NCBI GenBank assembly: GCA_963812945.1
Contig: CAWEXD010000008.1
Coordinates: 1,984,001-2,048,000 of the forward strand
From: DASRDR01 sp963812945 [NCBI: uncultured Candidatus Rokubacteria bacterium]
Lineage (GTDB): Bacteria; Methylomirabilota; Methylomirabilia; Rokubacteriales
Direction: 5' to 3'
Length of the DNA stretch: 64,000 nt
Below the pieces are notes generated by a model, which was not told where the DNA came from, made no database searches, and saw only the letters and a program-made list of their open reading frames with translations. Shown here piece by piece: positions 16,301 to 25,443 of this stretch (the first letter of the stretch is position 1; the number at the start of each line of letters is the position of its first letter). Both the position numbers and the translations under genes were made by a program.

Positions 16301-17179
16301 CTAGCGCCGTCCGAGCAGCCCCGCCGGCCGCCACATCAGGACCGCGACCATGACGAGGTAGATGAGAAAGGCGCCCAGCTCGGGCACGTAGTACTTGCCG
16401 GCCACGTCGCTGACCCCGATCAGGCTGGCGGCCGCGAAGGATCCGCCGATGGAGCCCAATCCTCCGACGGCGACGACGATCAGCACGTACACGAGGTACG
16501 TGAACGCGAAGGACGGGTCGAGGCCGACGATCTCGATGGCCAGCGCGCCGCCGAGGCCCGCCAGCCCGCTCCCCAGGGCGAAGGTGACGGCGAACGCCCC
16601 GTCGACGTCGATGCCGAGACCCCGCGCCATGCGCTGGTTGTCCACCGCGGCCCGCACCCGGGCGCCGAACCGCGTGTACTCGAGGGCCGCAACCAGCAGG
16701 AGCGTCGTCACCACGGCCACACCGATCAGGAACAGCCGGTACACGCCGAACCGGACGCCCATGAGCGTCACCGCACCCCGCAGGTAGGGCGGCATTCGGA
16801 TCTCCTGCAGCACCGTGCCGAAGACGTAGGCCGCCGCCGCGACCGAGATGAACGCGAGCCCGATGGTGAGGAGCACCTGGTCGAGGTCGCTCGCGCGGTA
16901 CAGCCGGCGGTACAGCCCCCGCTCCAGCACGACGCTCACGCACGCCGCGGCCAGGAACGCGCAGGGCAAGGTCGCGAGGAACGGCAATCCGAGCTGATTC
17001 ATCAGCGTCACGGTGACGTAGCCGCCGAGCATGGCGAAGCTGCAGTGCGCCAGGTTGACGAAGTTCATCATCCCGAGCGTCACCGACAGCCCCACCGACA
17101 GGAGGAACAGCAGCATCCCGTACGCGAGGCCGTCGAACAGAACGCCCAGGATGGGGCCGATCATCGCGGACGACCCCAC
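16301..17179 (-). CDS. livH: Branched-chain amino acid-type ABC transporter permease LivH
   Basis: An inner-membrane permease of up to 292 residues. The family block G-M-M-N-F-V-N-L-A-H-C-S-F-A-M-L-G-G-Y is present, as is G-L-G-S-I-G-G-S-F near the C-terminus. Two starts are possible: GTG 17179 or ATG 17164. The latter gives M-I-G-P-I-L-G-V-L-F-D-G and fits the family better, with AGGTGG about 17 bases upstream. It lies 34 bases after livK and directly before livM, so the liv operon is in the order K-H-M-G-F. Confidence 0.92.
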   Translation of the reverse strand: MGSSAMIGPILGVLFDGLAYGMLLFLLSVGLSVTLGMMNFVNLAHCSFAMLGGYVTVTLMNQLGLPFLATLPCAFLAAACVSVVLERGLYRRLYRASDLDQVLLTIGLAFISVAAAAYVFGTVLQEIRMPPYLRGAVTLMGVRFGVYRLFLIGVAVVTTLLLVAALEYTRFGARVRAAVDNQRMARGLGIDVDGAFAVTFALGSGLAGLGGALAIEIVGLDPSFAFTYLVYVLIVVAVGGLGSIGGSFAAASLIGVSDVAGKYYVPELGAFLIYLVMVAVLMWRPAGLLGRR

Positions 17180-17213
17180 CTGGGCGCCGATCGAGAAGGA
17201 GGCAACGGGCGGC

Positions 17214-18392
17214 TTACTTCTTCATCGCGGCCTTCACCGGGTCCTTGACGTTCTCGACCTTGTCGAACTCGACGTTCACCAGGTTGTCGCCGACCTTCTG
17301 AACGCGCCGGATGTAGATGGTCTGGACGACGTCGCGCGTCTCCGGGTCGATGGACATCGGGCCCCGCGGGCTCTCCCACGCCATGCCCTTGGCCGCGCCG
17401 ATCAGGCTCTCCCCGTCGGTCTTGCCGCCGGTCTTCTTCAGCGCCTCGTAGATGAGGTGCATGCCGTCGTAGCCGCCGACCGCGAAGAAGTTCGGGTTGA
17501 TCTTGTTGTCCGCGGCGAAGTCTCGGACGAAGGCCTTGTTGAGCGCCGAGTCGTGGTTGTAGTCGTAGTGCCACGCGGTGATGATGTCGAGGGCGCTGTC
17601 GCCCATGTTCCGCACCGCGGTCTCGTCGGTCACCTCGCCCGTGCCCAAGACCTTGATCTTCTTGGGGTCGATGCCGCGCTCGGCCAGGGCCTTGGCGAGC
17701 GCCACCGGCTGGGCCCCGCCGGGCACGAAGATGAAGATCGACTCCGGGTTCAGGTCCTTCGCGCGCTGCACGAAGGCCGAGAAGTCCGGGTTCGCCACCG
17801 GGAAGCGCACCGAGCCGATGATCTCCCCACCGGCCGCCTTGAACGCGCGGTGGAACCCGCCCTCGGCGTCATGGCCCGGCCCGTAGTCCGACACCATCGT
17901 GTAGACCTTGCGGACGCCGTTCTTGTGGGCCCAGGCTCCGAGCGTCTCGGTCACCTGCGGGAGGGTCAGGGACGTGCGCACGGAGTAGGCCGACTTGGTG
18001 GTGATGATGGACGTGGCCGCGTTCATGATCACCATGAACTTCTTCGCCTGGTCCGACACGTCGGACGCGGCGAGCGCGTTCGGCGTGAGCACGAAGCCGG
18101 CGAGGATGTCCACGCCGTCCCGCACGACCAGCTCCTGCGCCAGCCGCTTGGCGACGTCCGGGGACGGGCCGCCGACGTCCTTGCGGATGATCTCGATCTT
18201 CTTGCCGGCCACCGTGTCGCCGTGTTTCTTCATGTAGAGCTTGATGCCGTTGTCCATTTGCGTGGCCGTGTCGGCGAACTGGCCGGAGTAGGGCAGGATC
18301 AGGCCGATCTTCACAGTCCCCTGCGCGTCCGCCGGCGACGCGGCGAGCAGCAGGACCACGAGGCCGGCGAGTCCGATGACGAGTCTACGCAT
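17214..18392 (-). CDS. livK: Branched-chain amino acid-type ABC transporter substrate-binding protein LivK
   Basis: A 392-residue periplasmic binding protein. ATG at 18392 follows GGGAGGA by six bases. The signal peptide is M-R-R-L-V-I-G-L then a leucine-rich core and A-D-A-Q-G. The mature part starts V-K-I-G-L-I-L-P-Y-S-G-Q-F, the first strand of the type I periplasmic fold, and has the F-V-L-T-P-N-A-L and Y-D-G-M-H-L-I-Y-E-A-L blocks. The ligand cannot be deduced; relatives bind leucine, amides, urea or aromatic acids. It heads the liv cluster that leads into the DsbA-type selenoprotein candidate, the hydroxyacid dehydrogenase and mpl. Confidence 0.92.
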   Translation of the reverse strand: MRRLVIGLAGLVVLLLAASPADAQGTVKIGLILPYSGQFADTATQMDNGIKLYMKKHGDTVAGKKIEIIRKDVGGPSPDVAKRLAQELVVRDGVDILAGFVLTPNALAASDVSDQAKKFMVIMNAATSIITTKSAYSVRTSLTLPQVTETLGAWAHKNGVRKVYTMVSDYGPGHDAEGGFHRAFKAAGGEIIGSVRFPVANPDFSAFVQRAKDLNPESIFIFVPGGAQPVALAKALAERGIDPKKIKVLGTGEVTDETAVRNMGDSALDIITAWHYDYNHDSALNKAFVRDFAADNKINPNFFAVGGYDGMHLIYEALKKTGGKTDGESLIGAAKGMAWESPRGPMSIDPETRDVVQTIYIRRVQKVGDNLVNVEFDKVENVKDPVKAAMKK

Positions 18393-18662
18393 GGATGTCC
18401 TCCCTGGTGACGATGCTGATCGTGACGGCCATCCCGGGCCCCTCCCTCCGGGGCGACGCTCGGCTCGGACCCGGTGCGGGCATCCCCGGCACAGCCTCGC
18501 CCGCCGCGCTAGAGTAGCGCGGCCGGCCGCTCGAAGGCCAGAGGGCAGAATGCTCCGCGCCGGCCCGCTGCGAGAGAGGCTCCAGGGGCGGAAGACCGGT
18601 CCTCTCGAGGGTCCGACGGCCCCGGAGGCCCCGCGGGCCCCAAGGGCCATGGAGGCACGACG

Positions 18663-18923
18663 ATGATCCGGCGTCTGCTCCGGCCCGCCCAGCGCGCGGG
18701 CCTGCGCGCCCACGCGCTCCTGGCGCGCCTGGCCCGCGAGCGACCACCGGACGGCCGTTCGCCGGCCCCCTCCGACTCGCTCGGCGCCCGGCTGGGTCAG
18801 ATCGAGTCGAGCCTTGCCGAGGGTCTCTTGCCGTTCTGGACACGCCACACCTGGGACGAGTCCGGCGGCGGGTTCGCGACGCTGGTGGACCGGACCGGAC
18901 GTCCGACCGGGTCCCTCGACAAG
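18663..18923 (+). pseudogene. 5' remnant of an N-acylglucosamine 2-epimerase-like (AGE) gene
   Basis: ATG at 18663 has GGAGG seven bases upstream. The frame reads about 87 residues, including L-A-E-G-L-L-P-F-W-T-R-H-T-W-D and G-G-G-F-A-T-L-V-D-R-T-G-R. This is the characteristic first repeat of AGE/cellobiose epimerase proteins, which normally have about 400 residues. After S-L-D-K (18923) similarity ends abruptly, and the next bases encode part of an unrelated protein in another frame. The gene has a good ribosome site but most of its body is gone. A truncated inactive product is likely. Confidence 0.5.
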
Positions 18924-18924
18924 C

Positions 18925-19086
18925 CAGTTCTCCCTCGGCGGCTACTACGCGAACGCCGACGATCCCGCCGGGCTCCGGGCCGCCCGGGCGTGCCACCTCG
19001 AGCAGGTCGAGCGGTACCATGCCGCTCTGCGGCCCGGCATCTTCGTGCCCTTCGCCAGCTTCTTCTCGTTCGCCAAGGAGGGAAAC
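18925..19086 (+). pseudogene. Internal fragment resembling UlaG-type metallo-beta-lactamase-fold hydrolase
   Basis: In a frame shifted from the AGE remnant, 54 codons read Q-F-S-L-G-G-Y-Y-A-N-A-D-D-P, then H-L-E-Q-V-E-R-Y-H-A-A-L-R-P, then V-P-F-A-S-F-F-S-F-A-K-E-G-N. From memory this matches the C-terminal third of MBL-fold, UlaG-like hydrolases, where P-F-A-S-F is followed by an acidic E-N pair. Neither the start nor the end of that gene is present. Downstream DNA soon enters the 3' end of the convergent lipoprotein gene. It is an orphan fragment, made by deletion or by an assembly join. Confidence 0.42.
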
Positions 19087-19113
19087 GCCCACCACCGCCG
19101 TGCGCACCCGGAC

Positions 19114-20619
19114 CTACTGCCGCGTCCCCCTGAACGTCGCCTTCAGCGGGGCACCGTCACAACGCGGTCCGGCGTACGCGGCGTCCAGCGTCTTCCCGTC
19201 GTTGCTGATCGACACGGTGCCGGTGAACTCCAAGCGGCACGGATGCGACTGCGTCATCTTGACCGTGGCCTGGTTGGTGTCGGACACACCGTCGGTGATC
19301 ACCCCCGAGACCAGCGGATCTTCACTCGACCAGGCCCCGGTGATCTCGTCGATCCCCCGACGAAGGTAGAACGTCACAAGCATGGTCTCCTGGCGCTCCT
19401 CGTGCTCCGTCGTCAGCATCCCCTTGTAGGTCAACTGGGCACCGCCGAGGATGATCGCCGCCCGGCGTTCGGCCGAGACGTCCTCGAGGACGGTATCCCC
19501 GACCGCGTAGACCTCGCACGCAGCACCCCTCTTGCGCCACTCGGACAGAGCGCGCTCCATCGCCGCGGCCGCTGTCGGAAGGCTCCAGGAGCGGCCCCAG
19601 GCTCCCGAGGTGGGGTCCATCGCGAACGCCTTGTAGATCCTCAGCGACCAGTCCGACTTGTAGACCTCGAAGGCGGCTCGGACGGCCGGCGGCAGACTGG
19701 CCCTGCGGGGAGGCGACGGCGCCGGCGCGGCCGGGGTGGCGGCCCCTGCCATGGGCGAGGTGGAGACCATCGCAGGGCCCGCCTCGAGCCACAGCTCGGC
19801 CTCGAACCTGCCATAGTCCCGGGGTCCGCCGAACGATCCGGTCAAGAGACGCCTCCCACCGTCCTCATGAAGGGTCAGCGTGCCCGAATCACGGCTCTGC
19901 ACCAGCGCCACGCGCCCATCTCGGAGATTGAGCCAGCCCTGGAAGCGATTCGTCGTCGGATCGTTCTCGAACGCGTCGAACGACCCGTCCGTCGAGACTT
20001 CGATTCTCAAGGGCATGTTGTAGGCATCGTCTCGTTGCCGGTAGTACCCCTGCCAGCTTCCCGCGAGCTGCGCCAGGTCGCCTGCCGTCACGGGCTTCAC
20101 CGGCGGACGTGTCGTGCTGGGGCGCCGGGCCGACAGCTTCCCGACCCCGCGATCGAGGTGCACGATCACGGGAACGGTCACGGCCGCGCCGTGCTCGTCC
20201 TTGCCCACGAACCGACGCTCGACAGTCAGCGTGCCCAGGCCGCCGGCACCGCCAAATCCTCCGGAGCCACTCCGAGTGAACTCCCAGGTGTCGGTGAAGC
20301 TCGCCCGTGTCTCCGCGCCCGGCGCCAGACTTCGCCCGAACGGAACGGTGCGAGTGGAGCTGATCTCGAGGTTCGCAGATCGACTGCCTCGTTGGACCTG
20401 CTCGAACTGGACGGTGGACTTCCCGGTATTCGTCAACAGAATGGTGTAGGTCCAGCGGGCGCCTCGGTCGTCGTTCGCGACGACCTGCCCGATGTCGAGG
20501 ACTTTCCACTTCACCGGCCCGCTGATTCCGGTGAAGGTCTTGGGGGCGGTCGGAGCTGTGGCGCAGCCGCCGAAGAAAAAGACAGATAGTAGACTCGCAA
20601 ACGCCGCCCCTCGAAGCAT
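19114..20619 (-). CDS. Large lipoprotein of unknown function
   Basis: A 501-residue protein. Its N-terminus M-L-R-G-A-A-F-A-S-L-L-S-V-F-F-F-G-G-C has a lipobox-like end with C19, so it is probably an outer-membrane lipoprotein. The first ~150 residues look like an immunoglobulin-like beta domain (L-T-N-T-G-K-S-T-V-Q-F). The middle contains L-A-G-S-W-Q-G-Y-Y and L-L-T-G-S-F-G-G, reminiscent of lipocalin-like strands. A proline/alanine linker near 300 leads to a helical and then beta-rich C-terminus ending in L-D-A-A-Y-A-G-P-R-C. I recognise no named family. ATG at 20619 follows a GGAGG-type site. Confidence 0.72.
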   Translation of the reverse strand: MLRGAAFASLLSVFFFGGCATAPTAPKTFTGISGPVKWKVLDIGQVVANDDRGARWTYTILLTNTGKSTVQFEQVQRGSRSANLEISSTRTVPFGRSLAPGAETRASFTDTWEFTRSGSGGFGGAGGLGTLTVERRFVGKDEHGAAVTVPVIVHLDRGVGKLSARRPSTTRPPVKPVTAGDLAQLAGSWQGYYRQRDDAYNMPLRIEVSTDGSFDAFENDPTTNRFQGWLNLRDGRVALVQSRDSGTLTLHEDGGRRLLTGSFGGPRDYGRFEAELWLEAGPAMVSTSPMAGAATPAAPAPSPPRRASLPPAVRAAFEVYKSDWSLRIYKAFAMDPTSGAWGRSWSLPTAAAAMERALSEWRKRGAACEVYAVGDTVLEDVSAERRAAIILGGAQLTYKGMLTTEHEERQETMLVTFYLRRGIDEITGAWSSEDPLVSGVITDGVSDTNQATVKMTQSHPCRLEFTGTVSISNDGKTLDAAYAGPRCDGAPLKATFRGTRQ

Positions 20620-20746
20620 GCCGGACCTCCGTTTCGTAGGCCAGGTGGCACGTCTTCCGGTTTCGCGTGGTCACGCAGCATAGCGCGCGTCTACATCGCC
20701 CAGAAAGATGGATTCGCGGAGAGTCGGCGCCGACTAACGCAGCGCG

Positions 20747-21961
20747 TCAGCGCGAGGCTGCGGTCACGGCCTCGACCGCCGCGTCGTGGAAGCGCGGGCG
20801 GAAGTCGCGGATCCGGACCTCGGCGCGGCCGCGCGGGCCGGCGACCCGGTTCGTGCAGAGGGCGACCACGAGGCGTCGCCCGAGATCGATCCACAAGCTC
20901 GTCCCGGTGAACCCGATGTGCCCGACGGCGCCGGGAGGCCCCGTCCCCACGAGCCGCCCGGCCGAGCTCTCACCCGCCGGATCTCCCGGCACGCGCGTGT
21001 GGAACCCGAGGGCGCACGTGCTTCCCGGCGTCCCCGTGTCCCGCCGGAGCGCCACGGCCCAGTGGCCCGGAGGAGCGAGCCGCCCGGCGCCGTCGTGCTC
21101 TTCCAGAACGACCTGACCGAACTGCGCCACGTCGGGCGCCGTCCCGAAGAGGCCCGCGTGGCCCGCGACGCCGTCCATGACCCAGGCGTTGTCGTCGTCG
21201 ACCTCGCCGGCGGGCGAGGGCCGCGACGCGAAGGGCTCCCAGAGCCCCTCCTGCCCCGGCGCCGGCTCCCGGGGCCGGGCTGGCCCGGTCGGCGCGATGG
21301 CGAGCCCGCCGCGCGCGTAGGCCACCCGTCCACTCGCGGGCATCCAGACGTTGCGCTTGGAAAGGCGATGGAAGCGCGCGTGGAGGCCGAGGGGCTTCGC
21401 GACGCGTGCGGCAAAGACCACGTCCAGCGGGCTGCCCACCACCCGCGCCAGGATCTCGCCGAGCACGATGAACCCGACGTCGCTGTACGCGTAGCCGGGG
21501 CGCGGCCCCGCGGACGCCGCCGGCGCCACCACGAGGGCGCTCGCCACCACCTCCGACCGAGCCGCGGCGCGGGTGCCCCCCGGGCAATTGGGCTCGAGGA
21601 GCGCCGGCGTCCGCCGCAGGACCGGCGCGAACAGCGGGAGGAACGGCGGCAGCCCCGTGCGGTGGGCCAGGAGGTCCGCGATCGTGGCCCCGCCACGGCC
21701 CACCGCCGCCTCGGGCATGACGCGACTCACGGGCGTCTCGGGCAGAACGGCCCCGTCCCGCCAGAGCGCCAGGAACGCGGCCGTCGTCGCGAGAATCTTG
21801 GTCAGGGACGCGAGATCGAAGACGGTGCGGAGCGTCGCGCCCCCCGCCGCACCCTCGAAGACGCGCCGGCCCTCGTGGAGCACGACCGCCGCCGCGCTGG
21901 GAAAGACGCCGGCCGCGACCCCCTCGTCGAGGAGCGCCTGGAGGCGGGCGCCGCCGGTCAC
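20747..21961 (-). CDS. Serine hydrolase of the beta-lactamase/penicillin-binding (class C-like) family
   Basis: A 404-residue protein with the serine-lysine machinery of class C-type hydrolases. S52-L-T-K55 is in D-L-A-S-L-T-K, Y159-S-D is in Y-A-Y-S-D-V-G-F, and H-I-G-F-T-G-T-S near the C-terminus replaces K-T-G. GTG at 21961 overlaps the TGA of the upstream VWA gene. No signal peptide is evident from this start, so it may be cytoplasmic. Relatives include esterases, D-aminopeptidases and DD-peptidases; a beta-lactamase role is not implied. Coupling to the MoxR/VWA pair is unusual. Confidence 0.82.
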   Translation of the reverse strand: MTGGARLQALLDEGVAAGVFPSAAAVVLHEGRRVFEGAAGGATLRTVFDLASLTKILATTAAFLALWRDGAVLPETPVSRVMPEAAVGRGGATIADLLAHRTGLPPFLPLFAPVLRRTPALLEPNCPGGTRAAARSEVVASALVVAPAASAGPRPGYAYSDVGFIVLGEILARVVGSPLDVVFAARVAKPLGLHARFHRLSKRNVWMPASGRVAYARGGLAIAPTGPARPREPAPGQEGLWEPFASRPSPAGEVDDDNAWVMDGVAGHAGLFGTAPDVAQFGQVVLEEHDGAGRLAPPGHWAVALRRDTGTPGSTCALGFHTRVPGDPAGESSAGRLVGTGPPGAVGHIGFTGTSLWIDLGRRLVVALCTNRVAGPRGRAEVRIRDFRPRFHDAAVEAVTAASR

Positions 21962-23961
21962 CCGACGCGCTTCTGCTTCCGCGCGAGGTAGTCCACGAGG
22001 ACGTACTCGCCGAGCCGGTCGGGCTGGACGAAGAACGCGCGTCCCCGGTTGATCCGCGACATCTCGGTGACGAAGCGGACCAGCCCGGGACTGTCCTCGA
22101 GCATGAAGGTGTTGATCGTGACGCCCTCGCGGGCGCAGCGCAGGACCTCGGCCTGGGTGAGCTGCCAGGTCCGCCTGGTCGTCGGGTAGTCGAAGTACGC
22201 CTCGTCGCCCTCGAGGTGCGCGGTGGGCTCGCCGTCCGTGATCATGACGACCTGCCGATTCCCGCCCCGATGGCGGCCGAGCAGCCGCCGCGCGAGAAGG
22301 AGCGCGTGCTGCATGTTCGTGCCGAAGTGGCGATCGGTCAGGACCACTCCCGGCACCTCGTCGGGGTCGAGCTCCCGCGCGTACAGCGAGAAGCCGATGA
22401 CGTACAGCGCGTCCTGCGGGTACTGCGCCCGGATCAGGGCATGAAGCGCGAGCGCGACCTTCTTGGCGGCCGTCCAGCACCCCCGGTAGATCATCGACCG
22501 GCTCATGTCGAGGAGGAGCGCGGTCGCGCACCGGGTCGACAGCTCCGTGCGATGGACGGCGAAGTCCGCCGGCTCGAGACGGAGCGGGAGCCCCGGCCCC
22601 TTCCGCCGGAGCGCGCTGCCGAGCGTCTCGCGGAGGTCGAGCAGGAACGGATCACCGAACTCGTAGGGCTTGCTCTCGTCGGTCCGGTCGCCGCCGGCGC
22701 CGCGCGCATCGACGGGGTGACGACCCGGCCGATCGCGCTGGAGCTGGCCCAGAACCTCGGCAAGCGCGCGCTGGGCGATCCGGCGGATGGCGCGCGGCGT
22801 CAGCGTCCATCGGGTCCCTCGCTGCTCGAGGTACCCCGCGGCCTCCAGCGCCTCGGCGAGCCGCCGGAGGGCCTCGGCTTCGTCGCCCGCCTCGTCCCCG
22901 AGCGTCTGACGGATCGCGGCCGCGTCGAGTCGGTCCGCCCGGCCGGCCCGGTCGGCATCCTGGAGATCCTCCTCCAGACGGTCGAGCTCGTGAAGCGTGC
23001 CCATGAGCCGGAGCGCCTCCTGGAGCGAGAGCGGCATCTCTCCCTGCGCCTGGTATCGCCCCGCGCGACGCGCGAGCCCGAGGCGGTCGAGGTGCTCGCC
23101 GAGCTCGGCCATCTCCTCCTGCAGCCCCGGGTCGCCGAGCAGCTCCTCCTGGAGCGCCTCCAGCTCCCGCCGCTGCTCCGGGGTGAGGCTCTCCAGGAGC
23201 GACTGGAGCTGCGCGGACTGCCGCGCCAGCTGGTCGAGGAGCTGGTCGAGGCTCTCGACGCCCGGGAACATCGCGCCCCAGCGGTCCATGAAGCCCTTGA
23301 CGTTGGGCTGACCCCCGGCGGCCTGCTGGCGCAGGAGCCGGTTGAGGTCGCGCATCATGTCCCGGAGCCCGTCGGTCCCCTGGGCGCCGAGACCCTCGAG
23401 CCCCTGCTTCAGCTGGCCGAACAGGCTCTGCGCCATCTCCTGGCGGAGCCGGAGCATCAGCTCCTGGAACTTCTGCCAGGCCTCCGGGTCCACGAACTGG
23501 TAGTCCTGGAGCCCGCGCACGGCGCCGCCCAGATCCTTCGGCAGGGCGTCCAGCGCCCCGCGCCGCTCGTCGGCGATGCGCTCGAGCTCCTGCCGGTGAG
23601 TCTCGGCCGCGGGGTCGCCGCCCTCGGCTCCCGTCCGCGCGGCGTCAACCCGGCGGTCGATCCCCTGCCGCTCGGTGTCGAGCACGTCCTGGAGCGCGCG
23701 CCGCAGGTCGCCCAGGACGTCGCCGAGATCGTGCCGGTCGAGCAGCGCCCGGCGCTCGCCCCGAAGGCGCTCGAGGAGGTCGCGCAGGCCCGGCACCTTG
23801 TCGCCCGCCCGCGTGCGGAAGCCCTGCCGGAGGAGCCGCTCGAGCGCGCGACGCGGATCTCCGTCAGCCACGAGGTCGTCTTCCATCGCGGCCAGGAGGT
23901 CGTCCGCGTCGAAGTCCGGAAGGGACTGGGAGCCGTCCCAGCGGGAGTACCGGCTCCTCAC
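21958..23961 (-). CDS. Von Willebrand factor A domain protein with long helical N-terminal region
   Basis: A 667-residue protein. Residues ~1-430 are rich in E, L, R and Q, with long helical or coiled-coil stretches (L-R-Q-E-M-A-Q-S-L, L-L-E-S-L-T-P-E-Q). The C-terminal VWA domain has a complete MIDAS site: D-M-S-R-S at 485-489, T548 in F-G-T-N-M, and D576 in I-T-D-G-E-P. It starts at a GTG overlapping the MoxR ATPase stop. MoxR/VWA pairs are thought to act as ATP-driven chaperones inserting metals or remodelling protein complexes. The client here is unknown. Confidence 0.85.
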   Translation of the reverse strand: MRSRYSRWDGSQSLPDFDADDLLAAMEDDLVADGDPRRALERLLRQGFRTRAGDKVPGLRDLLERLRGERRALLDRHDLGDVLGDLRRALQDVLDTERQGIDRRVDAARTGAEGGDPAAETHRQELERIADERRGALDALPKDLGGAVRGLQDYQFVDPEAWQKFQELMLRLRQEMAQSLFGQLKQGLEGLGAQGTDGLRDMMRDLNRLLRQQAAGGQPNVKGFMDRWGAMFPGVESLDQLLDQLARQSAQLQSLLESLTPEQRRELEALQEELLGDPGLQEEMAELGEHLDRLGLARRAGRYQAQGEMPLSLQEALRLMGTLHELDRLEEDLQDADRAGRADRLDAAAIRQTLGDEAGDEAEALRRLAEALEAAGYLEQRGTRWTLTPRAIRRIAQRALAEVLGQLQRDRPGRHPVDARGAGGDRTDESKPYEFGDPFLLDLRETLGSALRRKGPGLPLRLEPADFAVHRTELSTRCATALLLDMSRSMIYRGCWTAAKKVALALHALIRAQYPQDALYVIGFSLYARELDPDEVPGVVLTDRHFGTNMQHALLLARRLLGRHRGGNRQVVMITDGEPTAHLEGDEAYFDYPTTRRTWQLTQAEVLRCAREGVTINTFMLEDSPGLVRFVTEMSRINRGRAFFVQPDRLGEYVLVDYLARKQKRVG

Positions 23962-25355
23962 GCCGCCCTGTACCGGGGGCCGCCGGCGCCCCGGTCCTTG
24001 TTGAGCTTGCGATTGAGGTGCAGGCCCTCGAGCACGAACTCGACCGCGGCGGCGACGCGCGCGGGGTGGCCAGCCGCGCCCAGCTTCGCCATCGCGGCCC
24101 CGAAGCCCGCCGCGCGCGTGACCTGCCGCTCGTACTCCGCGGCCGCCATCCCCTCTCCCACTTCGAGCGACAGCCCGCGGCCGAACGTCTCGAGCAGCTC
24201 CCCGAACGTGCCGGCCTGGAAGTGTCGGTTGAAGACCGCGAGCACGGCCTTCTGCGTGAGCCGCTCGATCACCTTGCCCTCGTCCCCGTCCCCGGCCGTC
24301 TCGAGCTCGATCTTGCCGGCGGTGGACGCGAGCGTCGCGTCGAGATCCGAGACCCGCGGCACGGCAACCGACTCGCGGAGCCGGACGGCCCGGCGAAGCG
24401 CGTTCGAGACCAGGTTCTCGTAGTTCGTGATCGACACGCGCACGCTGACGCCGCTCCGCTGGCTGATCTCCGGGCTCCGCCGGGCCAGGTGGGTCAGCTC
24501 GGCGACGATCTCCCGCATGTACGCCGGCACCTCCACCTGGTAGCCGTCCTGGGGGAAACGGGTCGCCTCCTGGTCGACGATGCCGAGCTCGTCGGCCAGG
24601 GTCCGCGGGTAGTGAGTGCGGACCTGCGAGCCGAAGCGGTCCTTGAGCGGCGTGATGATCCGCCCGCGGTTCGTGTAGTCCTCGGGGTTCGCCGAGGCCA
24701 CCACCAGGAGGTCGAGCGGGAGCCGCACCAGATAGCCGCGGATCTGGACGTCGCGCTCCTCCATGATGTTGAGGAGCCCCACCTGGATGCGCTCGGCGAG
24801 ATCGGGCAGCTCGTTGAGGACGAAGATACCGCGATGCGTCCGCGGGAGGAGCCCGTAGTGGATCGTCAGCTCGTCCGAGAGGTACCGGCCCTCGGCGACC
24901 TTGATGGGATCCACCTCGCCGATGAGGTCGGCGATCGTGATGTCGGGCGTGGCGAGCTTCTCCCCGTACCGCCGCTCCCGGTTCAGCCACTCCACCGGCG
25001 CGCGGTCGCCCAGCTCCGCGAGCAGCGCCCGGCCCGCCTTGCTGATGGGCTGGAGCGGGTCGTCGTTGACCTCGCTGCCGGAGAGGGCGGGCACGACGTC
25101 GTCGAGGAGCGCCACCAGGGCGCGGGCCAGCCGGCTCTTCGCCTGGCCCCGCTCGCCGAGCAGGATCAGGTCCTGGCCGGACAGGAGGGCGTTCTCGATC
25201 TTCGGGAGGACGGTCTCGTCGTAGCCGACGATCCCGGGGAAGATCCGCTCGCCGCGCTCGAGCTTCCGGATGAGGTTCTGGCGGATCTCGGTCTTGACCG
25301 AGCGCGGCGCGTAGCCCGACTGCCGCAGCTCGCCGACGGTTCTCGGCTTCGTCAT
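23958..25355 (-). CDS. MoxR/magnesium-chelatase-like AAA+ ATPase
   Basis: A 465-residue AAA+ protein. The P-loop is G-E-R-G-Q-A-K-S at 67-74. Walker B-like and sensor regions are in G-I-F-V-L-N-E-L-P-D-L and A-S-A-N-P-E-D-Y-T-N-R-G, typical of the ChlI/BchI-MoxR group that partners VWA proteins. The C-terminal helical part runs to residue 465. ATG at 25355 starts the operon. Its stop overlaps the VWA start, and the VWA stop overlaps the serine hydrolase start, so all three products are probably made together. Confidence 0.88.
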   Translation of the reverse strand: MTKPRTVGELRQSGYAPRSVKTEIRQNLIRKLERGERIFPGIVGYDETVLPKIENALLSGQDLILLGERGQAKSRLARALVALLDDVVPALSGSEVNDDPLQPISKAGRALLAELGDRAPVEWLNRERRYGEKLATPDITIADLIGEVDPIKVAEGRYLSDELTIHYGLLPRTHRGIFVLNELPDLAERIQVGLLNIMEERDVQIRGYLVRLPLDLLVVASANPEDYTNRGRIITPLKDRFGSQVRTHYPRTLADELGIVDQEATRFPQDGYQVEVPAYMREIVAELTHLARRSPEISQRSGVSVRVSITNYENLVSNALRRAVRLRESVAVPRVSDLDATLASTAGKIELETAGDGDEGKVIERLTQKAVLAVFNRHFQAGTFGELLETFGRGLSLEVGEGMAAAEYERQVTRAAGFGAAMAKLGAAGHPARVAAAVEFVLEGLHLNRKLNKDRGAGGPRYRAA

Positions 25356-25443
25356 GCCCGCGGCCTCACTATGCGATGCGGTCCGTCACCTGTCAACGCG
25401 AGTGCATCCGGCGCCGGCCGGCGCCGGCGCGCCGGGAGCCCGG

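Noticed and set aside
20747-21961. Beta-lactamase resistance determinant
   Set aside because: The motifs (S-L-T-K, Y-S-D, H-I-G) are shared with esterases and peptidases, no signal peptide is evident, and the gene is locked into a MoxR/VWA operon.
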